Positions 53,347 through 62,250 of a DNA stretch of 64,000 nucleotides are shown here, piece by piece. Each line of letters opens with the position of its first letter. Position 1 is the first letter of the stretch. Under the pieces are notes generated by a model. The model saw only the letters and a list, made by a program, of their open reading frames with translations, had not been told where the DNA came from and made no database searches. Source of the DNA: Mucilaginibacter sp. cycad4 (GTDB lineage Bacteria; Bacteroidota; Bacteroidia; Sphingobacteriales; Sphingobacteriaceae); assembly GCF_034263275.1 (NCBI RefSeq), contig NZ_CP139559.1, forward strand, positions 2,294,001-2,358,000, read 5' to 3'. The translations under genes were made by a program, and so were the position numbers.

Positions 53347-54300
53347 TTACTTTATTTCGACATCGGTCTTGTCCCAACCTTGTATATAGAGTGGTACTAC
53401 TTTCATCATATCTTGCATGGAGTCAGGCTTAAAATCTGCCCAAACGGTATGTACAATAGACTGATAGCCTTTCATTACAAACTTGTCAATAAAGGTGTCG
53501 ATCTCGCCAAAATTGTATTGCAGGGGTTTTAACGCGACAATATGGTCTGCACCCTGCTCTTCATACAGCCAATGCGGATAATTTAATTTAACCAACTGGT
53601 TATGAATATAATTTGAACCGGCATAGAGGTTTCCTTCAAAAGAGGCTGAATTAAATGTCACAAGCTGATCTTTAGAGCCATGCATCAGGAGCATCGGGCA
53701 GGGCTGTCTTTTCCATGTAAGTGTATCCTGGTGAATTATAACATTACCAGCCTGCGATATTACGCCGGCATAGTTAAATCCTTTCGGAAGGCGGGCTGAA
53801 AATTCGCCATTCGAGCAGATATCGTATTCCGCGGTTAAACAGGCTATCGCTCCCGCACTGCCACCAGAAATAATTATTTTGCTTGTGTCGATGTTCCACT
53901 CATTCGCCTTTGAAAGTATAAATGCCGTAGCATCAATAAGGTCACCATATCCTAAAGAAACAGCCTTCATTATGGTTTCCTGATCCGGCTGCTTATTGTT
54001 CGCAAGTCCCAAACGGTAGTCGATTGAAATTGCAACAAATCCCTGGGCCGTGAAATGTTTAAGGTATTTTATTTGGAGGGCATTAATCCTGCTCCCTGTA
54101 GCAAACCCGCCGCCATGTACATACACCAATACCGGGCGTTTACCTTGATAAGGAACACTGTTGTCCACATATTTATCCAAACGTAAATGAATGGTATCTT
54201 TTACAGAATATGCTATGGTTTGCTTTTTAATCGAAGACTGGGCTAATACACTCGTAATAGCCATCAGGCAGACGATAATGATTAATAAAACTCTTTTCAT
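53347..54300 (-). CDS. Secreted alpha/beta hydrolase (carboxylesterase type)
   Basis: 317 residues with signal MKRVLLIIIVCLMAITSVLA. The oxyanion-hole motif VYVHGGGFATGSR (HGGG), nucleophile elbow ISGGSAGAIACL and the C-terminal AGADHIVALK-type histidine fit the carboxylesterase/BD-FAE group, which removes acetyl or feruloyl groups from plant polysaccharides. It is transcribed next to the larger hydrolase at 51114-53300 and may work on the same substrate. Confidence 0.85.
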   Translation of the reverse strand: MKRVLLIIIVCLMAITSVLAQSSIKKQTIAYSVKDTIHLRLDKYVDNSVPYQGKRPVLVYVHGGGFATGSRINALQIKYLKHFTAQGFVAISIDYRLGLANNKQPDQETIMKAVSLGYGDLIDATAFILSKANEWNIDTSKIIISGGSAGAIACLTAEYDICSNGEFSARLPKGFNYAGVISQAGNVIIHQDTLTWKRQPCPMLLMHGSKDQLVTFNSASFEGNLYAGSNYIHNQLVKLNYPHWLYEEQGADHIVALKPLQYNFGEIDTFIDKFVMKGYQSIVHTVWADFKPDSMQDMMKVVPLYIQGWDKTDVEIK

Positions 54301-54375
54301 GTCAATACTTTTAATAATGCTTTGAGACTTTCTTGCTTTTAAATTTTTGTAGTTGCAGATTTATTCATTCGACCC

Positions 54376-54747
54376 CTAATTCTCTTTTTTGCGAATGCCC
54401 TTTGCTTCAAACATCCCCATCAGGGCACCCTTTACATGATCTTCGTCAACTGGCTCCAGCGTTAGGCTTACATCATACCCCTGTGATATGAAGGCGATGG
54501 CTACGGTTTTATCTTTTTCGTCCATCCGTGTGATCTTCGCGGTTTCTTTGCCTGTCGAATCCTGAACAGTTCCACTTAATTTGCCGTCTTTCCGATCGAT
54601 AACTAATATCATTTTTGCATCACCGTTAGGAGTACCCAATACTATGACGTTCCATTTGCCGGGGTAGTAGTCTTTTGTTTGAGCCCTTACGCACATTGCA
54701 GCGCCCATGCAAAAAAAGGCCAGGAGAATTATCTTAAATTTTTTCAC
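54376..54747 (-). CDS. Small secreted protein of unknown function
   Basis: 123 residues. The signal MKKFKIILLAFFCMGAAMCV ends near RAQ. The mature part has an all-beta look with repeated short strands (MILVIDRKDGKLSGTVQD, then ITRMDEKDKTVAIAF), and it recalls a small lipocalin-like fold. No family name can be given. It stands between an esterase and an SDR gene in the same run. Confidence 0.7.
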   Translation of the reverse strand: MKKFKIILLAFFCMGAAMCVRAQTKDYYPGKWNVIVLGTPNGDAKMILVIDRKDGKLSGTVQDSTGKETAKITRMDEKDKTVAIAFISQGYDVSLTLEPVDEDHVKGALMGMFEAKGIRKKEN

Positions 54748-54855
54748 GTTGTTTTAAATTTTTAATTATTTACTATCAATTATTTACTTATTTTATGTCA
54801 ACCTCTTAACTCCGATCATGCCCGGGGTATAGGTTATCTTCCTGAACTATCGATG

Positions 54856-55671
54856 TTAATTTTGCGGCAACTTGCTTTGTAATTTCTTGTAAAGCATGTT
54901 CGTTGCCAACGCTGGGCTCAGCCGATACAAAAAGTCCATCAATTTCGAATCAGTGCCTATAAATATTCTTGGTTTGCCGGCAGCTACCCCATTTAATATT
55001 TGCGCTGCTGCATCCTTTGGCGACAATATCTTCCCGGCTTGTTTTGCCTTTTCTTCTCCTTTGCCGGTTGCCAAACCCGAATTAGTCATGATGTCCGTTT
55101 TCATAGCGCCTGGAAAAACAACAGAAGCCTGTACTGTACTTTTTTTCAATTCAGCTTGTAGTCCTTCCGTCATTAATTTGACAGCCGCCTTGGATGCGCA
55201 GTAGATAGATTGACCTGGAACCGGCAGGAAACCACCCATACTTGCGATATTGACTATAACTGCCTCAGGCCGGGTAAGCAGATGCGGCAACAAGACCTTA
55301 GTCAGATTAAGTGTTCCAAAAAAATTGACATTAAAGATTTTTTCTATTATGCCCTCATCCAAATCCTTTAGCGGAATAAATGGCTGGATAATTCCCGCAT
55401 TGTTAAAAAGACCGTCAATCCGCTCATGCCCGGCAATCACCTGATGGATTAGTGATATCACGGCTTCCCTATCCGTAATATCGACCTGGTGGATGAATAA
55501 AAATTTCGATAACTGACCTGCGCATTTTTTAGTTTCTTCAAGCCCGGCAGCATTCCTGTCTAATGCGATAACTGTACTGCCTTTTGAAAGTAAATTTAAT
55601 ACCAGTTCCCTTCCAAGACCGCCACCGCCGCCTGTCACTACAAATGTTTTATTTTCAAAATTCATTGACAT
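54856..55671 (-). CDS. SDR oxidoreductase
   Basis: 271 residues. TGGGGGLGRELV near the start (glycine-rich coenzyme loop), NNAGI about residue 90, IASMGG and YCASKAAVKLMTEGL (catalytic Tyr-x-x-x-Lys about residue 160) are present. It is a classical SDR with no obvious substrate. It lies 25 bases after the GH20 gene in the same direction and may be cotranscribed with TetR and GH20. Confidence 0.88.
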   Translation of the reverse strand: MSMNFENKTFVVTGGGGGLGRELVLNLLSKGSTVIALDRNAAGLEETKKCAGQLSKFLFIHQVDITDREAVISLIHQVIAGHERIDGLFNNAGIIQPFIPLKDLDEGIIEKIFNVNFFGTLNLTKVLLPHLLTRPEAVIVNIASMGGFLPVPGQSIYCASKAAVKLMTEGLQAELKKSTVQASVVFPGAMKTDIMTNSGLATGKGEEKAKQAGKILSPKDAAAQILNGVAAGKPRIFIGTDSKLMDFLYRLSPALATNMLYKKLQSKLPQN

Positions 55672-55695
55672 TTCAACTATGTGTTTGATCTTTTT

Positions 55696-57849
55696 TTAAT
55701 ACCCGCCGAATGAAACCTCACTGCTGGTCCCTAATGTTGCACTTACTAAAACTGTTATTTCCGGCAAAACCGCAATCTGGGTTTCGGCACGCGGCCGGCT
55801 ATAGGATTCGAGGGCGTTAAATTGCTTTCCAGCCCAGTCCTTATCAGCAGCGGTATTCTCAGCAAGCCGGTCTAATGCCTGAAGGCCAATAGCAGCAGCT
55901 AAAGACAAATTTTTTGACTGGTCCTTTACATCCGCCAATCGCTTATTTCCCAGGAACAGCTGTTGTAATTGACTGTCATTGATTTGCCAGGCAGCAAGGT
56001 AATTGCGTATCTCTCCCTCTGCTTTTTTGTCGTGATTTTTGAGAAATGCTTTAACTGATTCCCGAAATTTGCGTTTGGTATCGGAGTCCACAAACAAGAT
56101 ATCCGACACAGAAGTGAATGGCGTGGTTTGATAGGCTGCAGCGGGTCCTTTTGAAAATCCGGCGATCATTTTCTGGTATCCACGAACAGGGCTAAGCACA
56201 TCAGTTAATGTTTTTACCTGTGCGATATCTTCCGTGCCGGCAAGGCGGCGAAGAGCACGTTCATAGTTACTTATTTGCAATAGGCCTTGCAGATCAAGCT
56301 GAAGATTTAAAGTGGATAAGCGCCTGTACATATCATCAACATCCTTAACAGAAGCTGGCGACCATAAGCGTTCTGCTATTGCTCCCGCACGCGGCCAAAT
56401 CCTTGCATCAATATTTGCATTATCAGCTAATTCGGTCCATTGTGCCGCCTCTCCACCGAGAACGCCAGTTAAATCCACATTTTCAAATTCAGGATTGTTA
56501 TAATGATAGACAGCAGGCATGAAGGTATCGAGGTAGAAGCCTTCAGAGATCAAAGATTTATTACCATGTGCGGCAAAGTCCGCAGGGCTGCCGTGCGATT
56601 TGATAATACCACCCATTGTGGCAGGTATCCATTTCTGCACAATCACATCTTTGGGTATGTTTTCATTGAAGAGTTCCTCCCATCCTATAGTTTCCCGATG
56701 ATGCTTTGTAAGGATTTTATGAACGCGGTTTACGAAGTAACGCTGCAATTCTTCGGTACTTTGCATATTATGAGCTACCATCCATTTTACGATTGCCGGA
56801 TTAAGCTTCCAGGCTAATCCATTATTTTCATCGGCTCCGATATGAACATAAGGTGATGGAAAAACTGTCGTCATTTCACCCAAAAAATTGTCGAGAAATT
56901 TATACACCTTTTCATTGGTCGCATCAAATGTTGACGCTTCCAGGTTAACCACCATATCTGCCATTCCACCTGTGTGTGGCCGGTTCGGATCGGGATGTTC
57001 ATTTTGCCATTGAGGCCGTGGACCAGGCCGGTAAGGGCCGGGCTGACTGGCCAACTCCGGATATCCCGCGAACCAGCTTTGAGAATGTCCGGGCATATCG
57101 AACTCCGGAATAATGATAATACCACGGTCGGCAGCATAGGCAACTATCTCCTTAAGCTGTGTCTGTGTATAGAAATCTCCATTCGAGCCTTTTTCCTGGA
57201 GCATTGGAAACAATTTTGATTCTACGCGAAAGCCTTCATCATCCGAAAGATGCCAGTGCAAAACATTCATTTTGACTGCTGCCATAGCATCGATGTTCCT
57301 TTTGATCCCATCAGCAGAAACGAAATGCCTGGCGACATCTATCATTAGCCCACGCCACTGAAAACGAGGAGCATCACTAATTGATACACATGGAAAATAG
57401 TATCCTTCCCGGTCCCTCATACACAATTGGATCATCGTTTGAAGTCCCCGCAATGCGCCAATCGTATTATTAGCGTCAAGTTTGATATGAGAAGGTTCGA
57501 TGAGTAACTTATAACTTTCATCGGCCCCGATAAACATTTTTGCTTTATTTAAAACTGTAACCTTAACAGCATACTGGCTGATTGTGTCATTTGGCAAAAT
57601 ATATTGCTGAGGGAAAACCAATCCGGTTTCACGGTTTAGCGCCTGGTATGCACGGTTCACCACCCGGTAAAGTAAAGAGTCGCCGGCTGTAGCTTTAACC
57701 GCTATGGTAAATTTGCCTGCAATACGAAATTTTCCTTCAGTTTGCCGAAGGTTCATGGGATAGGGCATTACATTCAGCTTTTCGCCTGTGCCCTGCGCTA
57801 TTGATTTCAATGAAACACAAGCGAGAATTATGATCAATAACCGTTTCAT
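55696..57849 (-). CDS. GH20 beta-N-acetylhexosaminidase
   Basis: 717 residues with signal MKRLLIIILACVSLKSIAQ. An N-terminal GH20b domain (VMPYPMNLRQTEGKFRI) is followed by the barrel with MIDVARHFVSADGIKR, LHWHLSDDEGFRVESK and HIGADENNGLAW, whose Asp340-Glu341 pair is the substrate-assisted catalytic pair. GH20 removes terminal beta-GlcNAc or beta-GalNAc. It follows the TetR gene with a 4-base ATGA overlap, so the regulator and enzyme are translationally coupled. Confidence 0.94.
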   Translation of the reverse strand: MKRLLIIILACVSLKSIAQGTGEKLNVMPYPMNLRQTEGKFRIAGKFTIAVKATAGDSLLYRVVNRAYQALNRETGLVFPQQYILPNDTISQYAVKVTVLNKAKMFIGADESYKLLIEPSHIKLDANNTIGALRGLQTMIQLCMRDREGYYFPCVSISDAPRFQWRGLMIDVARHFVSADGIKRNIDAMAAVKMNVLHWHLSDDEGFRVESKLFPMLQEKGSNGDFYTQTQLKEIVAYAADRGIIIIPEFDMPGHSQSWFAGYPELASQPGPYRPGPRPQWQNEHPDPNRPHTGGMADMVVNLEASTFDATNEKVYKFLDNFLGEMTTVFPSPYVHIGADENNGLAWKLNPAIVKWMVAHNMQSTEELQRYFVNRVHKILTKHHRETIGWEELFNENIPKDVIVQKWIPATMGGIIKSHGSPADFAAHGNKSLISEGFYLDTFMPAVYHYNNPEFENVDLTGVLGGEAAQWTELADNANIDARIWPRAGAIAERLWSPASVKDVDDMYRRLSTLNLQLDLQGLLQISNYERALRRLAGTEDIAQVKTLTDVLSPVRGYQKMIAGFSKGPAAAYQTTPFTSVSDILFVDSDTKRKFRESVKAFLKNHDKKAEGEIRNYLAAWQINDSQLQQLFLGNKRLADVKDQSKNLSLAAAIGLQALDRLAENTAADKDWAGKQFNALESYSRPRAETQIAVLPEITVLVSATLGTSSEVSFGGY

Positions 57850-58451
57850 AATGATTTTGGCGTTAAGTCTAATTCAAGATGTTTTAATCCCTTTTCGGTG
57901 CACATCCCGCGGATATGGATCATTACCATTTGCTTGAACATGAGGTGCGGATCATGGTTAGCTCCGGATTCCTCCTTATTTCGGGTGATGTATGTATATA
58001 GGATATTGATGGCCCGCAAGGACGTATCAGGGTCCAGGCCGTTTAGAAAATATCCTTCCCTTATGCCCTCAACAACCACCGGGACAAGCAACAGGCCTGA
58101 TTCTTTTGCGATATGTTTTATTGCATTATTCTGTACTTCGGGGTAATAGTAATTGAGATCGTGATAAAATTTACTGCTTACGCCAAAATCCCTTTCCAGC
58201 GCAATTGTGAATATCGATTTGATTTTGCTCACAGGATCGGCATTTGTACTGAGAACCTCACGGAAATCCTGAAAAAGCTTACGATATAAAAGGTCAACGC
58301 ATTCCTGTAATAATTGCTCTTTGTTCTCAAAATATTTATACAACGTTTTCGAAGATATTTTTAGTGACGCGATCAACTTCGGAACGGTTATGTCACGGAT
58401 GCCCTTTTTCAGGAATTGTTTCAAAGCTGTTTTTACTATCTTCTCTTTCAT
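57846..58451 (-). CDS. TetR-family regulator coupled to GH20
   Basis: 201 residues with a helix-turn-helix at about 8-53 (IRDITVPKLIASLKISSKTL, YKYFENKEQLL). The C-terminal part is a helical ligand pocket. Its stop overlaps the GH20 start. Palindromes with GGAAA/TTTCC arms flank its promoter, so it probably represses its own operon, including GH20 and the following SDR. A TetR protein governing a glycosidase is uncommon; the ligand is not known. Confidence 0.88.
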   Translation of the reverse strand: MKEKIVKTALKQFLKKGIRDITVPKLIASLKISSKTLYKYFENKEQLLQECVDLLYRKLFQDFREVLSTNADPVSKIKSIFTIALERDFGVSSKFYHDLNYYYPEVQNNAIKHIAKESGLLLVPVVVEGIREGYFLNGLDPDTSLRAINILYTYITRNKEESGANHDPHLMFKQMVMIHIRGMCTEKGLKHLELDLTPKSL

Positions 58452-58454
58452 ATT

Positions 58455-58530
58455 CTGGAAATTTTCCTGTGTATATTATTCAAACATATTGGAAAAAAAT
58501 TAAATATAAAAATTTTCCAAGGAAAATTTT
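58455..58530 (-). promoter_or_regulatory. TetR promoter with two palindromic operators
   Basis: On the minus strand TATGTTTG (58481-58488) is a perfect -7 box. CTGGAAATTTTCCTG (58455-58469) lies downstream of it and AAAATTTTCC-AA-GGAAAATTTT (58509-58530, 10-bp arms) overlaps the upstream promoter region. Both carry GGAAA/TTTCC arms. Together they frame the promoter of the TetR-GH20 operon. Confidence 0.7.
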
Positions 58531-58654
58531 ATTAACGTTATTTTTTCCTTTAGAATAATTCTATATCAGTTTGTTACATTGTTTTAAAAAATAATTATCA
58601 GTCAAAAAAAATGCTTTTAAAAAACAACTTTAGGTAAGCGGTTCCATGTCATTA

Positions 58655-58669
58655 TGGAAAACTTTTCCA
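58655..58669. promoter_or_regulatory. Third copy of the GGAAAA/TTTTCC palindrome
   Basis: TGGAAAACTTTTCCA is a perfect 15-bp palindrome with a central C, about 205 bp upstream of the TetR start and 126 bp past the end of the neighbouring SDR gene. It may be an auxiliary operator for DNA looping with the two promoter-proximal sites. Confidence 0.6.
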
Positions 58670-58795
58670 GGCTTATTTTTTTCCGTAAAGCGAAAGTATC
58701 TTATCATAACAGGCACACGAACTAACATCAGTGATGACAAAGCGGAAGTAAACCATGAAAATAGGTATATGCATTTTCTCATGGGTATTTACCTT

Positions 58796-59548
58796 TTAAA
58801 AGGTGATTGTAAGGCCGCCATCAACAACAACAACTGAACCCGTCATATAAGAAGCATCTGGCCCTGATAGGAACCAGGCAACCCCTGCAACTTCCTCCGG
58901 TCTGCCTACCCTTTTGAGTGGCAGGTGATCATATTTGATGTAATTATCTTTGAACCATTCCGTTTCAACCTCATTTTTACCATCTTTTTTAACAGACATC
59001 GGGGTGTTTACAAATCCGGGGGCTATGGTATTTGCCAATATATTTCGCGGAGCCAGTTCCATTGCCAATGAACGGGTAAACTGGGTGATGGCTGCTTTTG
59101 CCATCCCATATGCAGAGCTCCCAAAAGCAACCCTTTCAAAATGAATGGAGGTAACGTGAATGATCCTCCCCCCGTCATTAATCAAGGGAATCAATAAGCG
59201 GCAGGATTTTACCGAACCATAAAGCATGACTTGCAGAGATTCGTCCCAGGCAGAAAAATCAGAATCTATAGCCGGATAACTTTGAGAAATACCCACAGTG
59301 TTCACTAAGGTATCAAAGGTCAGAAACTCTGCTTTAACGAGTTGCTGCAACCTGATCAGGTCCTTTTCGTCCCGTACATCTACCTTACAAGCTATATGAC
59401 CTTTACCCTCCAGCCCGTTTACAGTTTCGACACACTCCTGTAAATCATGAGAAGCTACAAGAACACGCCAGCCTTCCCGGGCAAAGCGTTGTGAAGTGGC
59501 CTTTCCTATACCCGAAGATCCACCCAGTACAATAATTTTTTTGACCAT
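58796..59548 (-). CDS. SDR oxidoreductase, last gene of the sugar-oxidation operon
   Basis: 250 residues. LGGSSGIGKATSQRFA (coenzyme motif), VNTVGIS and YGMAKAAITQFT (catalytic Tyr and Lys about residue 150), and the end VVVDGG identify a classical SDR. It is the fifth gene of the operon after the IlvD-type dehydratase. In non-phosphorylative 6-deoxysugar pathways two SDRs are needed: one to oxidise the sugar at C1 and one to oxidise the 2-keto-3-deoxy acid at C4. Which of the two this one is cannot be told by eye. Confidence 0.88.
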   Translation of the reverse strand: MVKKIIVLGGSSGIGKATSQRFAREGWRVLVASHDLQECVETVNGLEGKGHIACKVDVRDEKDLIRLQQLVKAEFLTFDTLVNTVGISQSYPAIDSDFSAWDESLQVMLYGSVKSCRLLIPLINDGGRIIHVTSIHFERVAFGSSAYGMAKAAITQFTRSLAMELAPRNILANTIAPGFVNTPMSVKKDGKNEVETEWFKDNYIKYDHLPLKRVGRPEEVAGVAWFLSGPDASYMTGSVVVVDGGLTITF

Positions 59549-59565
59549 AGCAAAAGACAGTTTTT

Positions 59566-60318
59566 TTAATATGTAGCCCTGCCACCTGAGATATCAAACA
59601 CAAAACCCGTATTAAAGCTCGCTTCATTGGATACGATCCAGGCAGAAATGGATGCGACTTCTTCAACCGTACCGAGGCGGTTCATCGGTATTTTAGAAGT
59701 CATATAAGCCAATTGTTCGGGTGCCGTATGTTCGTTCATTGCAGTTTTAATTACAGCTGGTGCCAGGCCGTTCACCGTGATCCCGGTTTGAGCATATTCT
59801 TTTCCTACGCCCTTTACAAGGCCAATGACACCAGCTTTCATAGACGAATATCCGGTCATAAACGGATTGCCTTCTTTACCTGCAATTGAAGCCAGTAATA
59901 ATATACGACCGTAATTATTCTGTTCCATCACCTTCAAGGTATACTTAGTCATAAGAAATGCTCCTCTGAGGTTTATCGCATAGATCCGGTCATATTCCTC
60001 AACCGGATAATCGGTGATCCTGGTACTGGTGGGGCCAACAATACCAGCAGAATTTATCATAATATCGATCTTGCCAAAAGTAGCCTTAACAAGTTCAATG
60101 GCGTGTTCAACAGCTGGTTCCAATGATATATCAACCTGGTAGCCCTCTGCAATGTAGCCTTTGTCTTTAAGCAGCATCAATGCTTTTTTTAATAGTGTAC
60201 CATTGATATCAAACAAGGCAAGGCTCCCTCCTTCCGATCCTATGCGTTCGGCAATTGCAAAACCCAATCCCTCAGCCCCACCGGAAATTACAGCAACCTG
60301 ATTTTCAAATCTTTTCAT
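59566..60318 (-). CDS. SDR oxidoreductase, fourth gene of the sugar-oxidation operon
   Basis: 250 residues. VISGGAEGLGFAIAERIG (coenzyme loop), INSAGIVGPT, ASIAGKEGNP and YSSMKAGVIGLVKGV (Tyr-x-x-x-Lys) are in place; the end is FDISGGRATY. It is likely one of the two dehydrogenases of the pathway. The spacing is 17 bases to the next SDR and 118 bases from the FAH-type gene, all on one strand. Confidence 0.88.
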   Translation of the reverse strand: MKRFENQVAVISGGAEGLGFAIAERIGSEGGSLALFDINGTLLKKALMLLKDKGYIAEGYQVDISLEPAVEHAIELVKATFGKIDIMINSAGIVGPTSTRITDYPVEEYDRIYAINLRGAFLMTKYTLKVMEQNNYGRILLLASIAGKEGNPFMTGYSSMKAGVIGLVKGVGKEYAQTGITVNGLAPAVIKTAMNEHTAPEQLAYMTSKIPMNRLGTVEEVASISAWIVSNEASFNTGFVFDISGGRATY

Positions 60319-60436
60319 TTGTATTTATTTAAACCTAAGAATTTTTCACAGTCAAACTGTATAAGTTCAATATCTCCGGGATTTTCCCAGTTAACAATCT
60401 ATCCGTTTTCAACTTCCCGCACGATAAAGCAGGAAA

Positions 60437-61285
60437 TCAGGCATTTACACAATGTTGTTTCTGGGTACCCAGGCCTTCAATGAAAAGCTCCGCAACATCT
60501 CCGGCCAGTAAAAATTGTTGGGGCTTCATTCCGAGACCTACTCCCGGCGGAGTCCCGGTATTGATGAGGTCTCCGGCTTCCAGCGTCATAAACTGTGATA
60601 AATAGTGTACCAAATAATAACAGTCAAAAATCATTGTATTCGTATTACCCCGTTGCTTTTCCATGCCGTTTACCTTAAGGGACATTGCTATATTATGGAC
60701 ATTCTCCACTTCGTCCCTGGTAACCAGAAAAGGCCCTAAAGGATTGAAGTTATCACAGGACTTTCCTTTAGTCCATTGTCCTCCCCTTTCCAACTGAAAC
60801 TCCCGCTCTGACACATCGTGCGAAATGCAAAAACCTGCAACATATGCTTCGGCATCAGCTACCGAAGAAAGATAGCGCGCATCCTTCCCGATTACGATTC
60901 CAAGTTCTACTTCCCAGTCTGTTTTCCGGCTATTTTTGGGAATAATGATATCGTCATATGGCCCGACTACAGTGTTCGATCCTTTTTGAAATAATATGGG
61001 CTCATCCGGAATAGCCATCCCGCTCTCCCTGGCATGGTCTGAATAATTCAGTCCGATACAAAGTACCTTGCCAGGCCGTGCTACAGGGGCACCCCAGCGG
61101 ACGTCTTCCGCTATCTCAAGCAGATCGGTACGACCAGATAAGATTTCCCGGAGGTGCACAAGCCCGTCTTTATTGAAAAACGCACTGTCCCAATCATTAA
61201 AAAATAATGACAGGTCCAATCGCTTTCCGTTAACAAATACTCCTGGCTTTTCAGATCCTTTATTTCCGTAACGTATTAATTTCAT
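60437..61285 (-). CDS. FAH-family hydrolase (2,4-diketo-3-deoxy-sugar acid type)
   Basis: 282 residues with the fumarylacetoacetate-hydrolase C-terminal fold: CIGLNYSDHARESGM, DWEVELGIVIG (metal-binding Glu) and GFCISHDVSEREFQLERGGQW. Members of this group cleave 2,4-diketo-3-deoxy-L-fuconate or -rhamnonate to pyruvate and L-lactate in the non-phosphorylative route. The gene ends 5 bases past the start side of the lactonase gene in the same operon, which fits this role. Plain acylpyruvase activity is the alternative. Confidence 0.87.
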   Translation of the reverse strand: MKLIRYGNKGSEKPGVFVNGKRLDLSLFFNDWDSAFFNKDGLVHLREILSGRTDLLEIAEDVRWGAPVARPGKVLCIGLNYSDHARESGMAIPDEPILFQKGSNTVVGPYDDIIIPKNSRKTDWEVELGIVIGKDARYLSSVADAEAYVAGFCISHDVSEREFQLERGGQWTKGKSCDNFNPLGPFLVTRDEVENVHNIAMSLKVNGMEKQRGNTNTMIFDCYYLVHYLSQFMTLEAGDLINTGTPPGVGLGMKPQQFLLAGDVAELFIEGLGTQKQHCVNA

Positions 61286-61290
61286 ACAAT

Positions 61291-62190
61291 CTAAATATTG
61301 TTTTTATAATGAAAAGCTGCGGTTTCCATTCCCCGGAATCCACAATTCCTGACAACAAATAATGAACCGGCCAACGGCTGTTCAATGAGTTGCTTTTCTG
61401 ACAGGCCAACCCTTGCAGATGTGATATATAAATCATTCAAGTGCGTTCCGCCAAAAGTGCAAGATGTAACATGGGCCACCGGCAATTGAACTGTCAGCAA
61501 TTTTGCTCCTGTATCCGGGTCCCAGCGGGCAACCTGCGAGCCGCCCCAATGTGCAATCCAAAGCATACCGTCCATATCTATCGTCATACCATCCGGAAAG
61601 CCTTCTTTCTCCGGAATTTGTATCGCAACCCTTTTGTTGGCGATATTTCCTGTTTGAATATCGTAGTCGTATGCCACCACCTCAAAAGTCGGGGTATCAA
61701 TGTAATACATTATCTTATTATCCGGGCTCCAGGCCAGGCCATTAGAGATGCTAACACCTTTGATCTTGACAGTGGCTGACAGGTCATTCTCAATCATGTA
61801 AAGACTGCCGGCCCCGGTTTCCTCAGAAAGTGCCATTGTACCAGCCCAAAACCGTCCGACTGCATCACATTTTCCATCGTTAAACCGGTTTCCCGGCAAA
61901 TGGGCCTCAGGATGATCGATGAGCTTAATTTTCCCGTTTTGCCTATCGATAAAAGCGAACCCGGATTTAAGAGCAGCAAGAAAGCGGCCGTCAGTACAGA
62001 GGGCGATAGCACCGATCTTATCTTTAATAGCCATTGTCCGAAAGCCATTATCAGTTAACGAAAATTCATGAATCTCGCCGTTCGGTATGTCTACCCAGCA
62101 CACCGTGTTCATTTGCGCATCCCAAACGGGGCCTTCACCAAGCAGGCATCGATGCGGGACGACAACCTCATATGCTAAATCTCCGGTCAT
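61291..62190 (-). CDS. SMP-30/gluconolactonase-family lactonase
   Basis: 299 residues with a six-bladed propeller. Family marks are LLGEGPVWDAQMNTVCWVDI, GNRFNDGKCDAVGRFW, ISNGLAWSPDNKIMYYIDTP and FPDGMTIDMDGMLWIAHW; the Glu, Asn and Asp in these form the divalent-metal site. It would open the sugar lactone made by the first dehydrogenase, giving the aldonic acid for the dehydratase. It stands between the dehydratase and the FAH gene with 5- and 60-base gaps. Confidence 0.9.
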   Translation of the reverse strand: MTGDLAYEVVVPHRCLLGEGPVWDAQMNTVCWVDIPNGEIHEFSLTDNGFRTMAIKDKIGAIALCTDGRFLAALKSGFAFIDRQNGKIKLIDHPEAHLPGNRFNDGKCDAVGRFWAGTMALSEETGAGSLYMIENDLSATVKIKGVSISNGLAWSPDNKIMYYIDTPTFEVVAYDYDIQTGNIANKRVAIQIPEKEGFPDGMTIDMDGMLWIAHWGGSQVARWDPDTGAKLLTVQLPVAHVTSCTFGGTHLNDLYITSARVGLSEKQLIEQPLAGSLFVVRNCGFRGMETAAFHYKNNI

Positions 62191-62250
62191 TATTATTACA
62201 GCTATTGGATATATTTAGTTAGTTAAAATTATATTGTGATATAGGGAACA

